Shown: piece after piece, positions 52,812-64,000 of the stretch
How positions within the stretch are numbered: position 1 is the stretch's first letter
Layout: the number at the start of each line of letters is the position of its first letter
Assembly: GCA_951640195.1 (NCBI GenBank)
Contig: OX621163.1
Location: 3,472,001-3,536,000 of the forward strand
Length of the DNA stretch: 64,000 nt
Source: Porpolomopsis calyptriformis
Taxonomy: Eukaryota; Basidiomycota; Agaricomycetes; Agaricales; Hygrophoraceae
Direction: 5' to 3'
Program-made: the position numbers and the translations under genes
The notes under the pieces: model-generated
Seen by the model: the letters and a program-made list of their open reading frames with translations, nothing else
Told to the model about the DNA's origin: nothing
Databases searched by the model: none

Positions 52812-54914
52812 TCACCGACCGGTGTACCTTCTCGCCTTCCTTATCCGCTCTCCAAATATCCAGAGCAACCATGGTCTAGAGTGCAGGTAGGTTTATTGAT
52901 CAACATCTGAATATGGCAAGAAGGAACCACGTACGCGGGACAGCCGATGACGATCCCAATGACCGCTAAAACCGTATTGCCTTTTCCCGGTCCCAGTTTA
53001 TGGTACATCGCAGGGGCGAAGAGCGGGAATGAAAATCCGGCGATGGAACGGAGACATCCGGTTGCGGCCAACGCTATCAAAGAATAAGAGGAAAGGAGGA
53101 TACTTAGAGAGGTGGAACGTACCCGAGGCGGCATGTAATTGATACATATCGACCACGTATGTGGTCGTGCCCTGAAAAATTAACGTCATGCCGCTGCCGG
53201 TAAGCGCCATCCCCTGTTGCGAAGGTGAGTGTACGAAAACAAGAAAGGAAAGGAAGAGACAATGTCTGCCACGATCCAATGAACTTTTTTCTCGGGTGCC
53301 CATCCGGCGATGAGAAGACCGATAGGAACGAGAATGGAGCCAGGGATCATGGACGCTAGCGAAAGCCGTTCAACGGGTTAGGATGATAAAAGAGGGATGG
53401 AACTGACGCAACCGAAACTCGGGTTTGCCCACACCCCCGTTCTTTTTCTTAAAATGACTATAAGTGGAATCGAAATAGAGCGCGTTCAACTGGGAGGTGC
53501 CGATGAGACCGATTCCGAGGGCGAGGTAATGTAAACCGGCGATCCCCGGTCGTTCGCTGTACGTGTCACCGTAAATCTCGGGCATGGTGGTGAGGAAGAC
53601 TGAGAAAAAGGTCAAGTTGAATTAAGGAACGATTGGGAACGACTTGCGGTAGAAAAGGCCGTAAACAAAGGCGGTGTATACAGCTATTAGTTGGAGGATG
53701 GGTTCTTGGGACAACATGAGGAAGGGTCGGGTGAGTGCATTTGCGAATAGATGTTTCCAGCTATGAATGGGATGAATGAAGATGAAGGGAAAGGAGAGCG
53801 AGTGGGCTCACTGTCGATCCTCGGTCTCGTAGATGGTGCGGATTTGGATGGAGATTTTGTCGGGAGGTAGACTGGCGATGATCTTCTTCTTTTTTCTCTC
53901 CAACAAGGTTGGGGGATAAGCTGGGTAAGGTGAGTAGGGGTGGAGGATGAGTTGAATTGACATACTCTCTTGGAGATAGATGAAACCGAAGAGCTGGATG
54001 ATGGCGTCGAGTATAGCGGTTGACCAAAACTATGTACGATTATGAAAGATGTAGGTAGGAGGGGGACGGGACATACTACCCAAGGCCAGGTTGAGTTTTC
54101 GACGATCCTGTGAGGGGATGAGTGGGAGGGATGGGAGGGATGGGAGGGAAGGTACCAAGCGCCGGCGACAGGGCCGAGTACGGGGCCGAGCCAGGGACCG
54201 ATAGAGTATATGGCGACGGCCTGGCCACGTTCTTCGAGAGACCAACAATCGCCGAGAACGCCTCCACCGATCTGGGGAATAGGGGGGGGGGGGGGTGAGA
54301 GAAGGAGGGGGGAGGAGGGGAGGAACGGACGAAAAGAGCTGCGCTTCCGCCGATTCCGGCCAAAAAGCGGCAGACAATGAGTTGAGTTGGGTTTTTAGCA
54401 AACCCACAAGCCAAGTTCCAAACTGGATATGGTTAGGAATTGGGTGTTAATAGGAGGGGAGGGAGTACCCAAATAAAATAAGTTTGAGAGTCGGAGGACG
54501 CGAGAGCGTCCATAGAGTTCGGATAGGGGACCTAGGAAGAGTGGACCGAGGGCTTTGGGGGGGAGTGAGAGGAAGAAGGGGAGGGAGGGGGGCACGGACC
54601 ATAAGCGAGAATGAATACGGAAGTCATCATGGCGACGAGTACATTATTTGTGACACCGAACTGTCTTGCGATTTGATCGCTGGCGGGTGCGGTGATGGCG
54701 GAGGATACGGGGGATATGAATGTGAAGGAGGATACAATGATAGCTGTAACCCATTTTTGTCTACGAGTCCAACTAGAGAAGTTGAGTAGGGAGTGAGGGG
54801 GGGTTGTGTGTGTGGAACGTACTTCAGAGGGTTTGTCGGGTCATCCTGGCCGTCCCAGTCGACAATGGTGGGGGAGGGGGGGCGATCGGGAAGGGGGGGG
54901 GAACGGTCGGGCAT
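52812..54914 (-). CDS. MFS drug/polyamine-type transporter (DHA1 family)
   Basis: Start MPDRSPPLPDRPPSPTIV at 54914; stop TGA 52812-52814 after WLLWIFGERIRKARR. The cytosolic N-terminus has the DWDGQDDPTNPLNW motif typical of fungal 12-helix DHA1 proton antiporters. Then come RRQKWVTAIIVSSFTF (TM1), NVLVAMMTSVFILAY, GPLFLGPLSELYGRSRVLRL (family motif A region), ACGFAKNPTQLIVCRFLAG, and a C-terminal bundle with GCLRSIAGFSFPLFAPAMY and GNTVLAVIGIVIGCPA. At least eight short introns, some with long G or GA tracts (poly-G near 54285). No stop seen in the exons that I could assemble. It would export drugs or polyamines at the plasma membrane. Confidence 0.8.
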
Positions 54915-55118
54915 GGGTGGGAGGGAGTGGGAGGTGCGAAAGGAGTGAGTTGGGATGTATTACATATTATAACAGCAAGGTACGTCGGGAAATACCGAGG
55001 TAGCCGGGAAGGGATTAGATGGGATGGTCCGGGTCATAGCTGTCCAAGTAAAGTCGACCGATAGTTTTCGAATATGGTGAAAGGGACGCTGAGGGGTGTC
55101 GACGGAGGGAATGAGATT

Positions 55119-55160
55119 AGACAAAAATGGGTTACAGCAGTCACCGTATCCTCCTTCAAG
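55119..55160 (+). pseudogene. Small inverted remnant of the MFS gene
   Basis: Plus strand agacaaaaatgggttacagc… encodes RQKWVTAVTVSSF, nearly the same as the first membrane segment of the MFS gene at 54730-54780, but in opposite orientation. Only about 42 bp are recognisable. Confidence 0.6.
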
Positions 55161-55599
55161 ATAACCAAATGAAAGTCCGACGGTGAGTCCGACTCGAGTT
55201 GCTCACCTAATCATCAACGAGTAGTAGCATTGACGGACCCATACTGTATGGCAAGTTCATCCTCAACCTAGGTTTCCAAACCTGTCCCTTTCTCTTCATC
55301 GTCGATCAGTACGTCATTCCGATTAACTCTATTCCGTCATGTCTCCCTTCCTTCTCACAATCATCGCCTATTTGAATTCAATTCAACCCTCATTCTCGGT
55401 GGTAATTCTCTCTCTTTTCTTCCTATTCCAATCCTAATCCCCTTTCAGCTCTGGGTCATACTCAATTAGATCCCCTCATTCACTCCCCTCTTTTGCCTTC
55501 CTCTCTTCTCATCATCGTCTCCCATGCCCCGACTCAGCTCCCGTCCGACACTCTCCCCGCAGTCAGGATCATCTCCCTCGCAGCGCCCCTCCAACCCGG
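55161..55599. other. Unassigned stretch
   Basis: No gene recognised. Pyrimidine-rich, with possible splice-like signals. Homology to TRAPPC11 copy A begins at about 55600. Confidence 0.3.
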
Positions 55600-56694
55600 G
55601 AACGCGAAATGGCAGATGAGGAGCGGCGTAAGGACTCTGAACTCTCAGCGGGCGCAAGAAGAGCACAAGTGAGCGTGGCATAAAGCTCACAGTTGTTCTT
55701 ACTGCCACACGACGCATGCTAGGTGAGTTCCTGTTGCTTCTCTTCAATATATTCACCTCATTGCTAATAGACGACCGGTTACTGGATGCACGTCTCACTT
55801 ACATCCGGAGACAGAGCGTCACGCGCGGCGCTCTTTGTCCTGAGCCCAGTAAGCCCGTCAGAACTCGGTGATTTCGTACAGAGGTACGCCTCTTTTCATT
55901 TGCAACCATCAATTATGCGACGAAAGTGCACTGTTTCCCTATCATGTCACCAAAACTTTTGCGTTTTTATTGTCGGACGATCAGTACAAACCATATTGTA
56001 GCTTGCAGCAGGCCTTGTACGAACCCGCACTGGAGTACTACACCAATCACTCGAAACGTGTACGCCGGAAACGAAACCGCCACACACAATCAGGATCTAG
56101 CCATATCTCAAACTCACCTCTTGGGACAGCAAGGCCGCTACGTCCTGAGGGGTGGACTGTGCGCTATGAGTACAAGATGGCATGCTTTGCAGAGTTTCGA
56201 GGCGAAGACGAGGTTGCACTCAAGTACGTGTCATCTTTTTGTTCCTTCTCTTCCCCCTTTACCACAGTCAGACATTACCAGGATGCATACGCCATGCTTA
56301 TTGTCATGTTTGGCTCCACGGCGATTCTCCCACCTCGCACGAAACGTTGGGCGGAGGCCAAGGTACTTGCAGATTGTATTAACGTGAAGGTAAATCCCTC
56401 TATCTAGCAATCTCGGCCTAAAATTTAGAACGTCCTCGAAAAATCTCATCCGATCTCAGGTCTCAAAGCTCTATCTTTATAATAACGAGCACAGGCTTGC
56501 GCTCTCGCATCACAATACTCACGCCCGCCGCTTTGCCGACTTTTCGCGTGGTTGGGGGATTGGTGAAGAGACGTACGAGTTTTGGAGCTGGATGGCAAGA
56601 CAGTTGCGTATCATCCTTTCCTCGTCACTCCTCAAGTTTCAAACAGTATTTTCGATACTCCAGATACCGTGTCTTTGCCGAATTACTCGAGCAG
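55600..56694 (+). pseudogene. TRAPPC11: TRAPPC11 5' part, right copy, fused to RPN7
   Basis: Matches 10215-11325 of copy A: ERGIKLTVVLTATRRML, ALFVLSPVSPSELGDFVQ, LYEPALEYYTNHSKRVRRK, FRGEDEVALK, MLIVMFGSTAILPPRTKRWA, the foie-gras block GIGEETYEFWSWMARQ and YRVFAELLEQG. Compared with copy A, 10 nt are missing near 55648 (gcgggcgcaag), shifting frame, while the serine codon that is TGA in copy A is TCA here. At about 56694, after GAGCAGGGCA, the sequence changes without a gap to RPN7 coding sequence. Confidence 0.85.
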
Positions 56695-57929
56695 GGCAGG
56701 CAGAGAAGACGGAGGGCGAGTCAGAAATTTCAGATGCTTTAAAAGCTCGAGTGAACTACTTGACAAGAATCGGAGACAAGGTCCGTCCTCAATCACGTTG
56801 GTTAGAGCTCGGCCACATTCATACCTGTACACTGCTCAGGACCGATCGATAGAAGCACAGAAACTTGCACTAGAGAAGACCCTAGGCCTCGGTTCTCGGA
56901 TAGACATCGTACTCACTCTTGTCAGAATCGGTTTTTTCTTCGGCGACCACGAACTTATCTCTACGCAACTAAAACAAGCTGACAAGTGCGTTCTTACCTC
57001 TCAAAGTCCTTGAATACTTGATGGACTGTCTGTTTGTCACCACAGGTTAATCGAAGCAGGCGGTGACTGGGATCGACGTAATTGGCTCAAGGTCTACAAC
57101 GGCCTTCACCTTCTTTCTATCCGTCAGTTCAAACGATGCGGCAAGCTTTTTATCGACACCCTCTCGACATTCACCGCCACGGAGCTGCTTTAGTACGATG
57201 CATTTGTTGCTCTAACGGTCATTGCGAATACGCTGATGCTTGAAAGGGTTGATTTGAAGAAAAAGGTGAGAGGATGGGATTTCCCCTCACGAACATATTA
57301 CCGATATCCCAAGCGAACGTAGATCATTGCTGCACCAGAAGTGACCCAAGCCCTCCCCGAACTCCCCATCCTAGGTGACCTGGTCAAAAACCTGTATGAC
57401 TGTCATTACGACAAGTTCTTTGTTGCACTCGGTGAGTTATTCTCTTTTCCCTCAGTCCCTTATCCTCAAACGGTTACAATTTAGCCACACTCGAGCAAAC
57501 CCTGCTCTTACCTTCTCGTCTCCTCTCCCCACACGCTCGCTACTACATACGCGAGATGCGTAGCCTCGCCTACAGCCAGCTGCTAGAATCCTATTGGAGT
57601 CTTACACTTGACAGTCTCAGCCGAGCGTTTGGTGTGAGCATAGAGTTTGTGGACAGGTGATTCCCTTTCTTCGGGTAATGATTCCCTCTCAAAAATTCAC
57701 TTCCTTCAGTGAATTATCGCGGTTCATCGCAAACGGCCGATTACACTGCTCTATCGACAAAGTGTACGGCATCGTGGAGACGACGCGACCGTCGTTGAAG
57801 AACGCACAATACGAGGTGGTGGTCAGACAGGGCGATGTTTTGCTAAATTCGTTGGGCTTGTGCGGCTCCGAAAGCTGCCACTGTTTTCTGTTGGAGATAT
57901 GTGAGGATGGTATAACGCAAGTGAAGTAA
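56695..57929 (+). pseudogene. RPN7: RPN7/PSMD6 proteasome lid subunit, right copy, nonsense codon
   Basis: Begins EKTEGESEISDALKARVNYL at the TRAPPC11 junction and includes more N-terminal sequence than the left copy. Then [82 protein letters not shown] and the PCI end [19 protein letters not shown]. Stop at 57927-57929. A TAG at 57191-57193 interrupts ELL-stop-YDAF; the left copy has TCA at that codon but a nearby 2-nt deletion instead. Introns match the left copy. Confidence 0.9.
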
Positions 57930-58229
57930 TGGACGGGCCTGGAGGACATCGATGTTCACGGCGTTGATGTTCACCATGAGAGTGATGAGGGCGTAGGCGA
58001 TCTGCGGTTGAGAATTCAGGATCGCGCGTGCCGATTCAGGTGTGGTTTTCTGGTGGATTGAACAGTTGGATGGAGGTCAAGATATGGAATGGAACGTACC
58101 TTGAGCTGAAGGAGGAGCTCAAGCAACTGGTCCTCTGCTAGGTGGTGTGGATTTGGCATGAAGGAGAGCATTGAAGGATTTTCTTTTAGGAGTGCTGCTT
58201 GTCATGCTCGACGTGTGCCGCTTTAGAAA

Positions 58230-61200
58230 TCCCTTCATTAGAAACACCTTCGTCTTTGAAGCCAGTTCAGAGTCGTTGTCCACCCAGGAACTCAAAGCTG
58301 GCTTGGAGAAGGGCACCGACGAAGTCAAGATTAACACCTTGCGGAAGATTCTCATCTCCACCATCAATGGAAACCCGCAGGTAAAGTCCCTTTTATTCGT
58401 TGGTTGCGGCCATTATGTTCAGTTGGTTGACCCCCGTTAGCCCACTCTCCTTATGCCAATTATTCAATATGTCATGCCCTCACGGAACAAAAGGTTGAAA
58501 AGATTGCTCCATTTTTATTGGGAAGTATGCCCAAAGTATGACGAGAACGGCAAGCTCAAGCAAGAAATGATTCTGGTTGTGTGTGTGTCTCTTCATGTTC
58601 TCCAAACTCGCTAGGCTAACTCTATCTGAAGTAATGCCATCCGTAATGACCTCGTGAGTGTTTCGAGTGGCCATCCATTTTCATCCTATGAAGACACCTT
58701 CAGCAACACCCTAATGAATACATTTGCGGCGCGACACTCCGCTTCCTACAAAAAATTTCCAAAGACGCAGAGCTTCTAGAACCTCTCGTTCCCACTTGTC
58801 GTTCATGCCTTGAGCACCGCCACTCGTATGTTCGAAAGAACGCCGTCTTTGCCATCTACTCCATCTACCGCGAGTTCGAAAATCTCATACCCGATGCGCT
58901 AGAGCTCATGCAGACCTTTCTCGCCGCCGAGACCGATGCAACCTGCAAACGTAACGCGTTCGTATTCCTTGCGCACTGCTCTATGCCGAAAGCTGTCGAA
59001 TGGATTTTGAGTCTGTACGATCAGATCACTGGGCTCGAAGAGTTGTTACAGATGAGCATCATTGAGGTAATCCGACTGGATTGCAAGAACGACTCAGCGC
59101 ATCGGGCAAGTTATTTTCTCCTTTTAAGATCAGGTCTGACTGACTGAAATATTCTATCAGACTCGCTACATCCGCTGCATATTCGACCTTCTTGGCGCCT
59201 CCTCGCATGCTGTCAAGTATGAGGCGGCTACCACTCTCACCACACTCACACAAAATCCCGCGGCAGTGAAAGGTAAGTTCAACTACGTCTGCGATGGTGA
59301 GAAGGTTTACATTGATGTCACTTTAGCCGCCGCTTCATGTCTCGCCAACCTCGTCATCAAAGAGTCGGATAACAATGTTAAACTTATTGTCTTAGATCGT
59401 CTAGATGCGCTTCGTTCAAAACACAGCCCTGTGCTTGACAGTCTTATCATGGACGTCCTTCAGGTTCTCTCAAGGTTCATTTTGCCCCCCATCTATTCTT
59501 CCAGGTATTCTAAATTGTATCGTTGAGTAGTGCCGACATGGAAGTCCGACGGAAAGCCATTAACATCGCCCTAACTATGACTTCGAGTCGGAATGTCAAG
59601 GAAGTTGTACTATTCCTCAAGAAACAACTGCAGAAGACCCAGGAGCAGGACTTTGAGAAGGTAAGAGATGTCATCGTTCTCAGCAATGTACATCTCTAAC
59701 CGTGTTTGGATGCTAGGCCCCCGAGTATAGGCAACTCCTCATCCAATCCATCCATGTTACTGCCATCAAGTTTTCCGAAGTAGCGGCGAGCGTTGTGCAT
59801 GCGTTGATGGAGTTTCTAGGTGACTCAAGCAATCCTTCTGCGCTCGATGTGGTCGCGTTTGTCCGGTGCGTAAATAGCTATCAAGTGCCATCACTGACTG
59901 AATTTTTTTTTCCCTCAAAAAAGCGAGGTAGTGGAAAGGTTCCCTCACCCACGACAGACAATCTGCGAAAAGTTACACCAAACCCTTGGAGAGATCAAGT
60001 CTGGCAAGGTCTTCCGCGGTGTGCTGTGGATCTTAGGCGAGTACATCGAGAGCGTTGCAGATATCCAGGCGGCAATGCAGGAGATTAGAAAGGTGTTGGG
60101 AGAGATCCCGATATTAGCGTCAGAGCAACGGTTGTTGGATGAAGCGGGTGAGGGTGGCGAGGAAGGCGAGGCTAGGGATGGAGAGAAGGACAAGGAAAAA
60201 ACCAGAGCGGAGGGAGGGGGGGGGAGGCCGAGAGTCTTGGCGGATGGGACGTATGCAACTGAGACGGCCTTTACGAGCACATCTGCTGCGCGGTTGGAAG
60301 CAGTCAAGGCGGCCGCTAAGCCACCTCTGAGAAGTGAGTCGATCAGAGGTGTAGTATGTTGATCTAGTCCACTGAAATAATTTCCCCCTATCCCTTCTTA
60401 GCGCTTATCTTGTGTGGAGATTTCTTCACTGGTGCTGTGTTGGCTGCGACGCTGACGAAAATGATTTTACGATTCGCCCGTCAGACGAAGGATCAAACTG
60501 CGGCGAACACGCTGCGTGCTGAAGTTTTTTTTTTTTTTTTTGCAAGTTCTTTTTGGGAGGATGGGTGGGAACTGAATTATGGTCCGACAGGCGATGTTGG
60601 TCATGACATCTATCATTCATGTCGGACAGTCCAAGTTTGTGACCGCGCAAATTGACGAGGATTCGAACGAGCGTATCCTCAATTGCATACAGACCCTGAG
60701 CGAGCTTGAAGAGTCCCCTTCCGTTCGCCAAATTTTCCTGAAGGACACAAAGGCTGCATACTCCAAGATGCTGACTGCACAGGAAGTTAGTGTACTTTTT
60801 CTCATCAACCTGCTTCTTTGCCTTTGCCTGATGCTGAAATTCGGTCGTAGAAGAAGGCGACAGAGAAGAAGGAGGCGGAGTGTACGAAGGCAGCCGTTGT
60901 GCAAGTTGACGACCTCTTGCTGTTTAGACAGTTCTCCAGGAAAACGGCAGATGATGCGATCGATGTGATGAATTTCGTTCCAGATACGAGATCGTCACTA
61001 ATACGTCTAATTGTAGTACGACGAGGACGTCGGGAGGGCTACTGGGACAGGGGAATCCCACGAAGACTTCATTTCTAATCTCAGCCGTATTTCTCAGCTC
61101 ACAGGTTCGTCTCGTTTATTAGTTAAGTAAACAGCCTTACTCAACTTTCTTGAATCAGGCTTTTCTGATCCTATATATGCTGAGGCGTACGTCAAGATGC

Positions 61201-62140
61201 ATGGTTTTGATATCATGTTAGGTTGGTTAAGCGATTCGTCCTTTGTCGCTTCTCACGATCATTCTCGCCAGATGTTCTGCTTGTGAATCAGACCCCGAAT
61301 ACTCTGCAGAATCTTTGTTTGGACTTTGCGACGTTGGGGGATTTAAAAATTGTTGAACGACCGTCGGTTTATACCATTGCCCCTCATGGATTCCAGAGCA
61401 TAAAAGCTACCATCAAGGTGCGCAAACACATGTCATTTTCTCTGCAAGGCGAAATATCTGATGATTGGTCGGTCTGCTCTGGACACTGTTTAGGTTTCAT
61501 CGACCGAGACTGGCGTCATATTTGGCAGCATCCTCTGGGAGGGGTGCAACATGTCAGAAGCCTGCATCATTCTGAATGATATTCACATAGACATCATGGA
61601 CTATATCAAACCCGCGCACTGCAATGAAGCAAAGGTAAGTGGAAATTACGTGCACCACATTCGTAAGCTCGAATGATGTTTTTGTCCATTCAGTTCCGGA
61701 GTATGTGGACTGAATTTGAGTGGGAGAACAGAGTCAATGTGAATACCACGATATCGTGAGTCATTTTTTTTTTTCACCCCTCCGTGGGCCGTCCTCCGGC
61801 TCAGAGTTGTGTTTTGCTTCTCTAGGGATCTCCGAGATTACTTGAAGCATGTCATGAAGGCCACAAATATGTCCTGCTTGACACCGGAAGGCGCTACCTC
61901 GGGAAATTGTGATTTCCTATCGGCGAACATGTATGCACGCAGCTTATTTGGTGAGGTCCACTCTATTTTCTGGCTGCTATCCCTTTTTTGAATCATGGAT
62001 GGTTTCTTGTTGCAGGCGAGATGCTCTCGCGAATTTGAGTATCGAAAAGACGGAGATGGGGACCATCACTGGGCATGTCCGTATTCGGAGTAAAACGCAA
62101 GGAATTGCACTTTCATTGGGTGACCGTATTATGATGGGTG
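58230..62140 (+). CDS. COPB1: COPB1 (coatomer beta), right copy, apparently open
   Basis: Multi-exon gene, all exons of the left copy in the same order: [20 protein letters not shown], intron, [226 protein letters not shown] and [19 protein letters not shown]. It lacks the 20-bp duplication of the left copy, and no stop was noticed inside exons, although not every base was checked. The 3' end (last few residues) and the true start codon are unclear because flanking sequence belongs to other genes. COPB1 is an essential COPI coat subunit. Confidence 0.88.
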
Positions 62141-62249
62141 AGGGTTTCAGTTTCCTTTCATATACAGGGCTCGTTGTGATTGGTTTTTGGTTTCTCTCTT
62201 TGGAAGCACAAAAGGTTTTATCAAGCCACCTGCCTCTCTCCCTCTATAG

Positions 62250-64000
62250 TCGTTCGGAATCTTGGGCCCCTGGAACTTGGGATATGCAGTGAACTTACGA
62301 GGTATTTGCTTCACCGAAATCTGTACGAGTATCTAGCAACATCCATCACGGCCATCGTGAGTCGCCACTCTAGTTACCTTGGCTAGCTAATCTCGCATTC
62401 TTTCAGCCTTTGGCATCCAAATCATCCCAAAGTTTACCTTTGTTAATATCCCTCGTGACGTTGCCTCTGTTCACGTTTGTCGTATCGTCGCCAGATGTGT
62501 ACCGTGAATGTTTAGAGGCAACGGTGTCAGCCGTTCTTACCGTTCTGTTGCTTCCAAACAGGCTCCCGCTTGCAACATTGACAGAATTATCTTCTCGACT
62601 TCCCTTCCCCTCCTTGGATATCCTATTATCCTCAATCCCGATCATCAGAGACCGCTTATCAATAGAGTCAAAATTTTACCTCATCGCCAACCTTGTTACA
62701 TTCGTGTCACCGCGATATTCAAAGCTATCGTCTTCTTCCTTTGATTCTTACCTCCAGCTCTTGACTGCTCCTCCATTCTCTTCCACAAAATGCACTCGAC
62801 CCACCGGAACCTCGCAGCTCCAGTGGTACTGAACGCTCATGGGTCGCGGACGATTCCGACTCCGAATCAGAGCCAGATTCTCGTGTAACTGTCTTAGCAT
62901 CGGCTTCCTCTAGCCATGTATTACCGCCTCTAGATGCCCGAACTCGCAAACGCCTTGAGACTCTGCCATCCCCACCCCATCTAAACACCTTAATGACTGC
63001 CTGTCATCACCATCCCACGACGCAGGCAAGTTTAATTTCGTTTCTACTCGCGTTGAACACGAACTGGCCTGCACGAAAAGATGAGATTTTGAGCACCGTA
63101 TTGGTGTATACTAATGGGGGATTTGTGCGCGAGGTTTATCGCGGTTATGTACGAAGCCCACTTCTCGGTCAAGACGACAGCCACAATACATCAATGGGTA
63201 TGCTGTGTGCTAGTTCGTAACACCAAAAACATTTCTAACCGTTATCTAGATATTGCGTACGCCACCTCTTGGCCACCGATCTTGTTCCTCGCCGATTTAT
63301 ACACACAGTCTCTTCTCACCATGGGTGACGACGAATTTTTCTCTAACGCAGCGACTCCAACGGCGCCACGTAATCCGCTTACCCTGGATGAAGTCACATC
63401 TCTATCACGAAGGCTGTTGAATATCGCATTCACCTTGTATTGGCGAGAGGACCAGACAAATGTCCAGGAAGGTGGAGTGCCAGACATTAACATTAAATGG
63501 GAAAGAGTGCGGGAGAAGGTAACTAAATTTTTATTGGCCATACACGCGAGAGAGTGAGCCTTATCACCTCGATGTCCTACGCCGGTTCAATGACGCGCGA
63601 CTGGTTTTATAGCTCAAGGAGGCCGTTCACGCCATCAGGTCACTGGCTTGTCAGTTCACAAATCAACATGCAGTCTTTCATCGATGCTGCCGTGTTTGTT
63701 TCCTCATTTTTTTTCGAGCGTACCACAGTCGCTAAATTGAACGGTATCCAGTTTCGAAGAGCAACAGCTTTCCACCCCTACCGAATCACGTCCCCTCTCG
63801 AAGCGACAAATACCCTACATGTCACCCCGGCTTGGAGTCCTCAATAATATTCCATTTGCTATTCCGTTCGAGATACGGGTATCAATTTTCCGACATTTCG
63901 TTGTAAGCGATAGGGTTGGTCGAGGTACTATCCGAGACCATTTCTTTGGGGAAAAGACACGGGTGCGTGTGAGGAGGGGAAGTGTTGCTCAGGGTGGTTT
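62250..64000 (+). pseudogene. HUL5: HUL5/UBE3C HECT ligase, right copy, 5' truncated and cut by window end
   Basis: Begins at an exon edge (tatag, then [15 protein letters not shown] text in the frame of SFGILGPLEL) about 110 bp after COPB1, exactly as in the left copy. Continues with LATSITAI, PLASKSSQSLPLLISLVTL, FTFVVSSPDVYRECLEATV, TACHHHPTTQASLISFLLAL, YATSWPPILFLADLYTQSLL, RRLLNIAFTLYWREDQTN and LLAIHARE, to the start of the HECT domain (NNIPFAIPFEIRVSIFRHFV, RGTIRDHFFGEKTRVRVR). The window ends there, so the catalytic lobe cannot be judged. The first roughly 200-250 residues of a normal HUL5 are missing. Confidence 0.85.

Overview
The window reads as a repeat-rich, decaying stretch of a filamentous basidiomycete genome, probably an agaricomycete. 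The evidence is short GT-AG introns (about 50-65 nt), chromodomain Ty3/gypsy retrotransposons, a DUF6570-type Helitron relic, a group III hybrid histidine kinase with seven HAMP repeats, and fungal housekeeping genes (COPB1, RPN7, TRAPPC11, HUL5, ERG24). A 200-N scaffold gap lies at 41378-41577. There is no sign of bacterial or viral genome organisation.

Layout. 1-1050 (-): Helitron relic with several in-frame stops. 1391-9470 (+): unrecognised intron-containing gene split by a complete but decayed gypsy element (E1, 2354-9253, -, 5-bp duplication gcgat). 9.9-15.8 kb: truncated TRAPPC11 (+), ERG24 5' fragment (-) and histidine kinase copy A (+). 16.0-17.1 kb: secreted ferritin-like gene (-). 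17.2-18.4 kb: hairpin-rich tandem repeats. 18.56-19.14 kb: small unrecognised coiled-coil gene. 19.2-34.8 kb: a COPB1 fragment split by gypsy element E2 (19940-33526, +, duplication acggc). E2 is itself split by E3 (25518-32419, -, duplication gtcac). Gag and pol look intact in both E2 and E3. 34.8-36.9 kb: unrecognised gene tail, minisatellites and a 98-bp palindrome. 36.9-46.5 kb: fragments of HK, ERG24, TRAPPC11, HUL5, COPB1 and RPN7, mostly on the minus strand. 47.3-51.9 kb: second coiled-coil gene and HK copy C. 52.8-54.9 kb: complete MFS transporter (-). 55.6-64.0 kb: TRAPPC11 5' part fused to RPN7, then COPB1 and HUL5, all on the plus strand, an inverted copy of the 37.8-46.5 kb block.

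Most housekeeping genes are therefore present as two or three truncated copies. They are fused to one another at exon-internal breakpoints and carry different disabling mutations in different copies. Some fusions (COPB1-HUL5, TRAPPC11-ERG24) are shared by two copies and so predate the duplication. Only the right-hand COPB1, the MFS gene, coiled-coil gene copy 1 and the E2/E3 ORFs look close to intact.

The most interesting biology is in the three gypsy elements. They share an 11-nt stretch after the 5' LTR that is a perfect, covarying complement of an 11-nt stretch 29-32 nt downstream of the LTR TATA box. This is the arrangement expected for self-primed reverse transcription. They also share a slippery heptamer directly abutting the gag stop, an unrecognised third ORF in the env position, and a 19-nt stem-loop 17-18 nt before the 3' LTR whose arms are swapped in E2 while pairing is kept.
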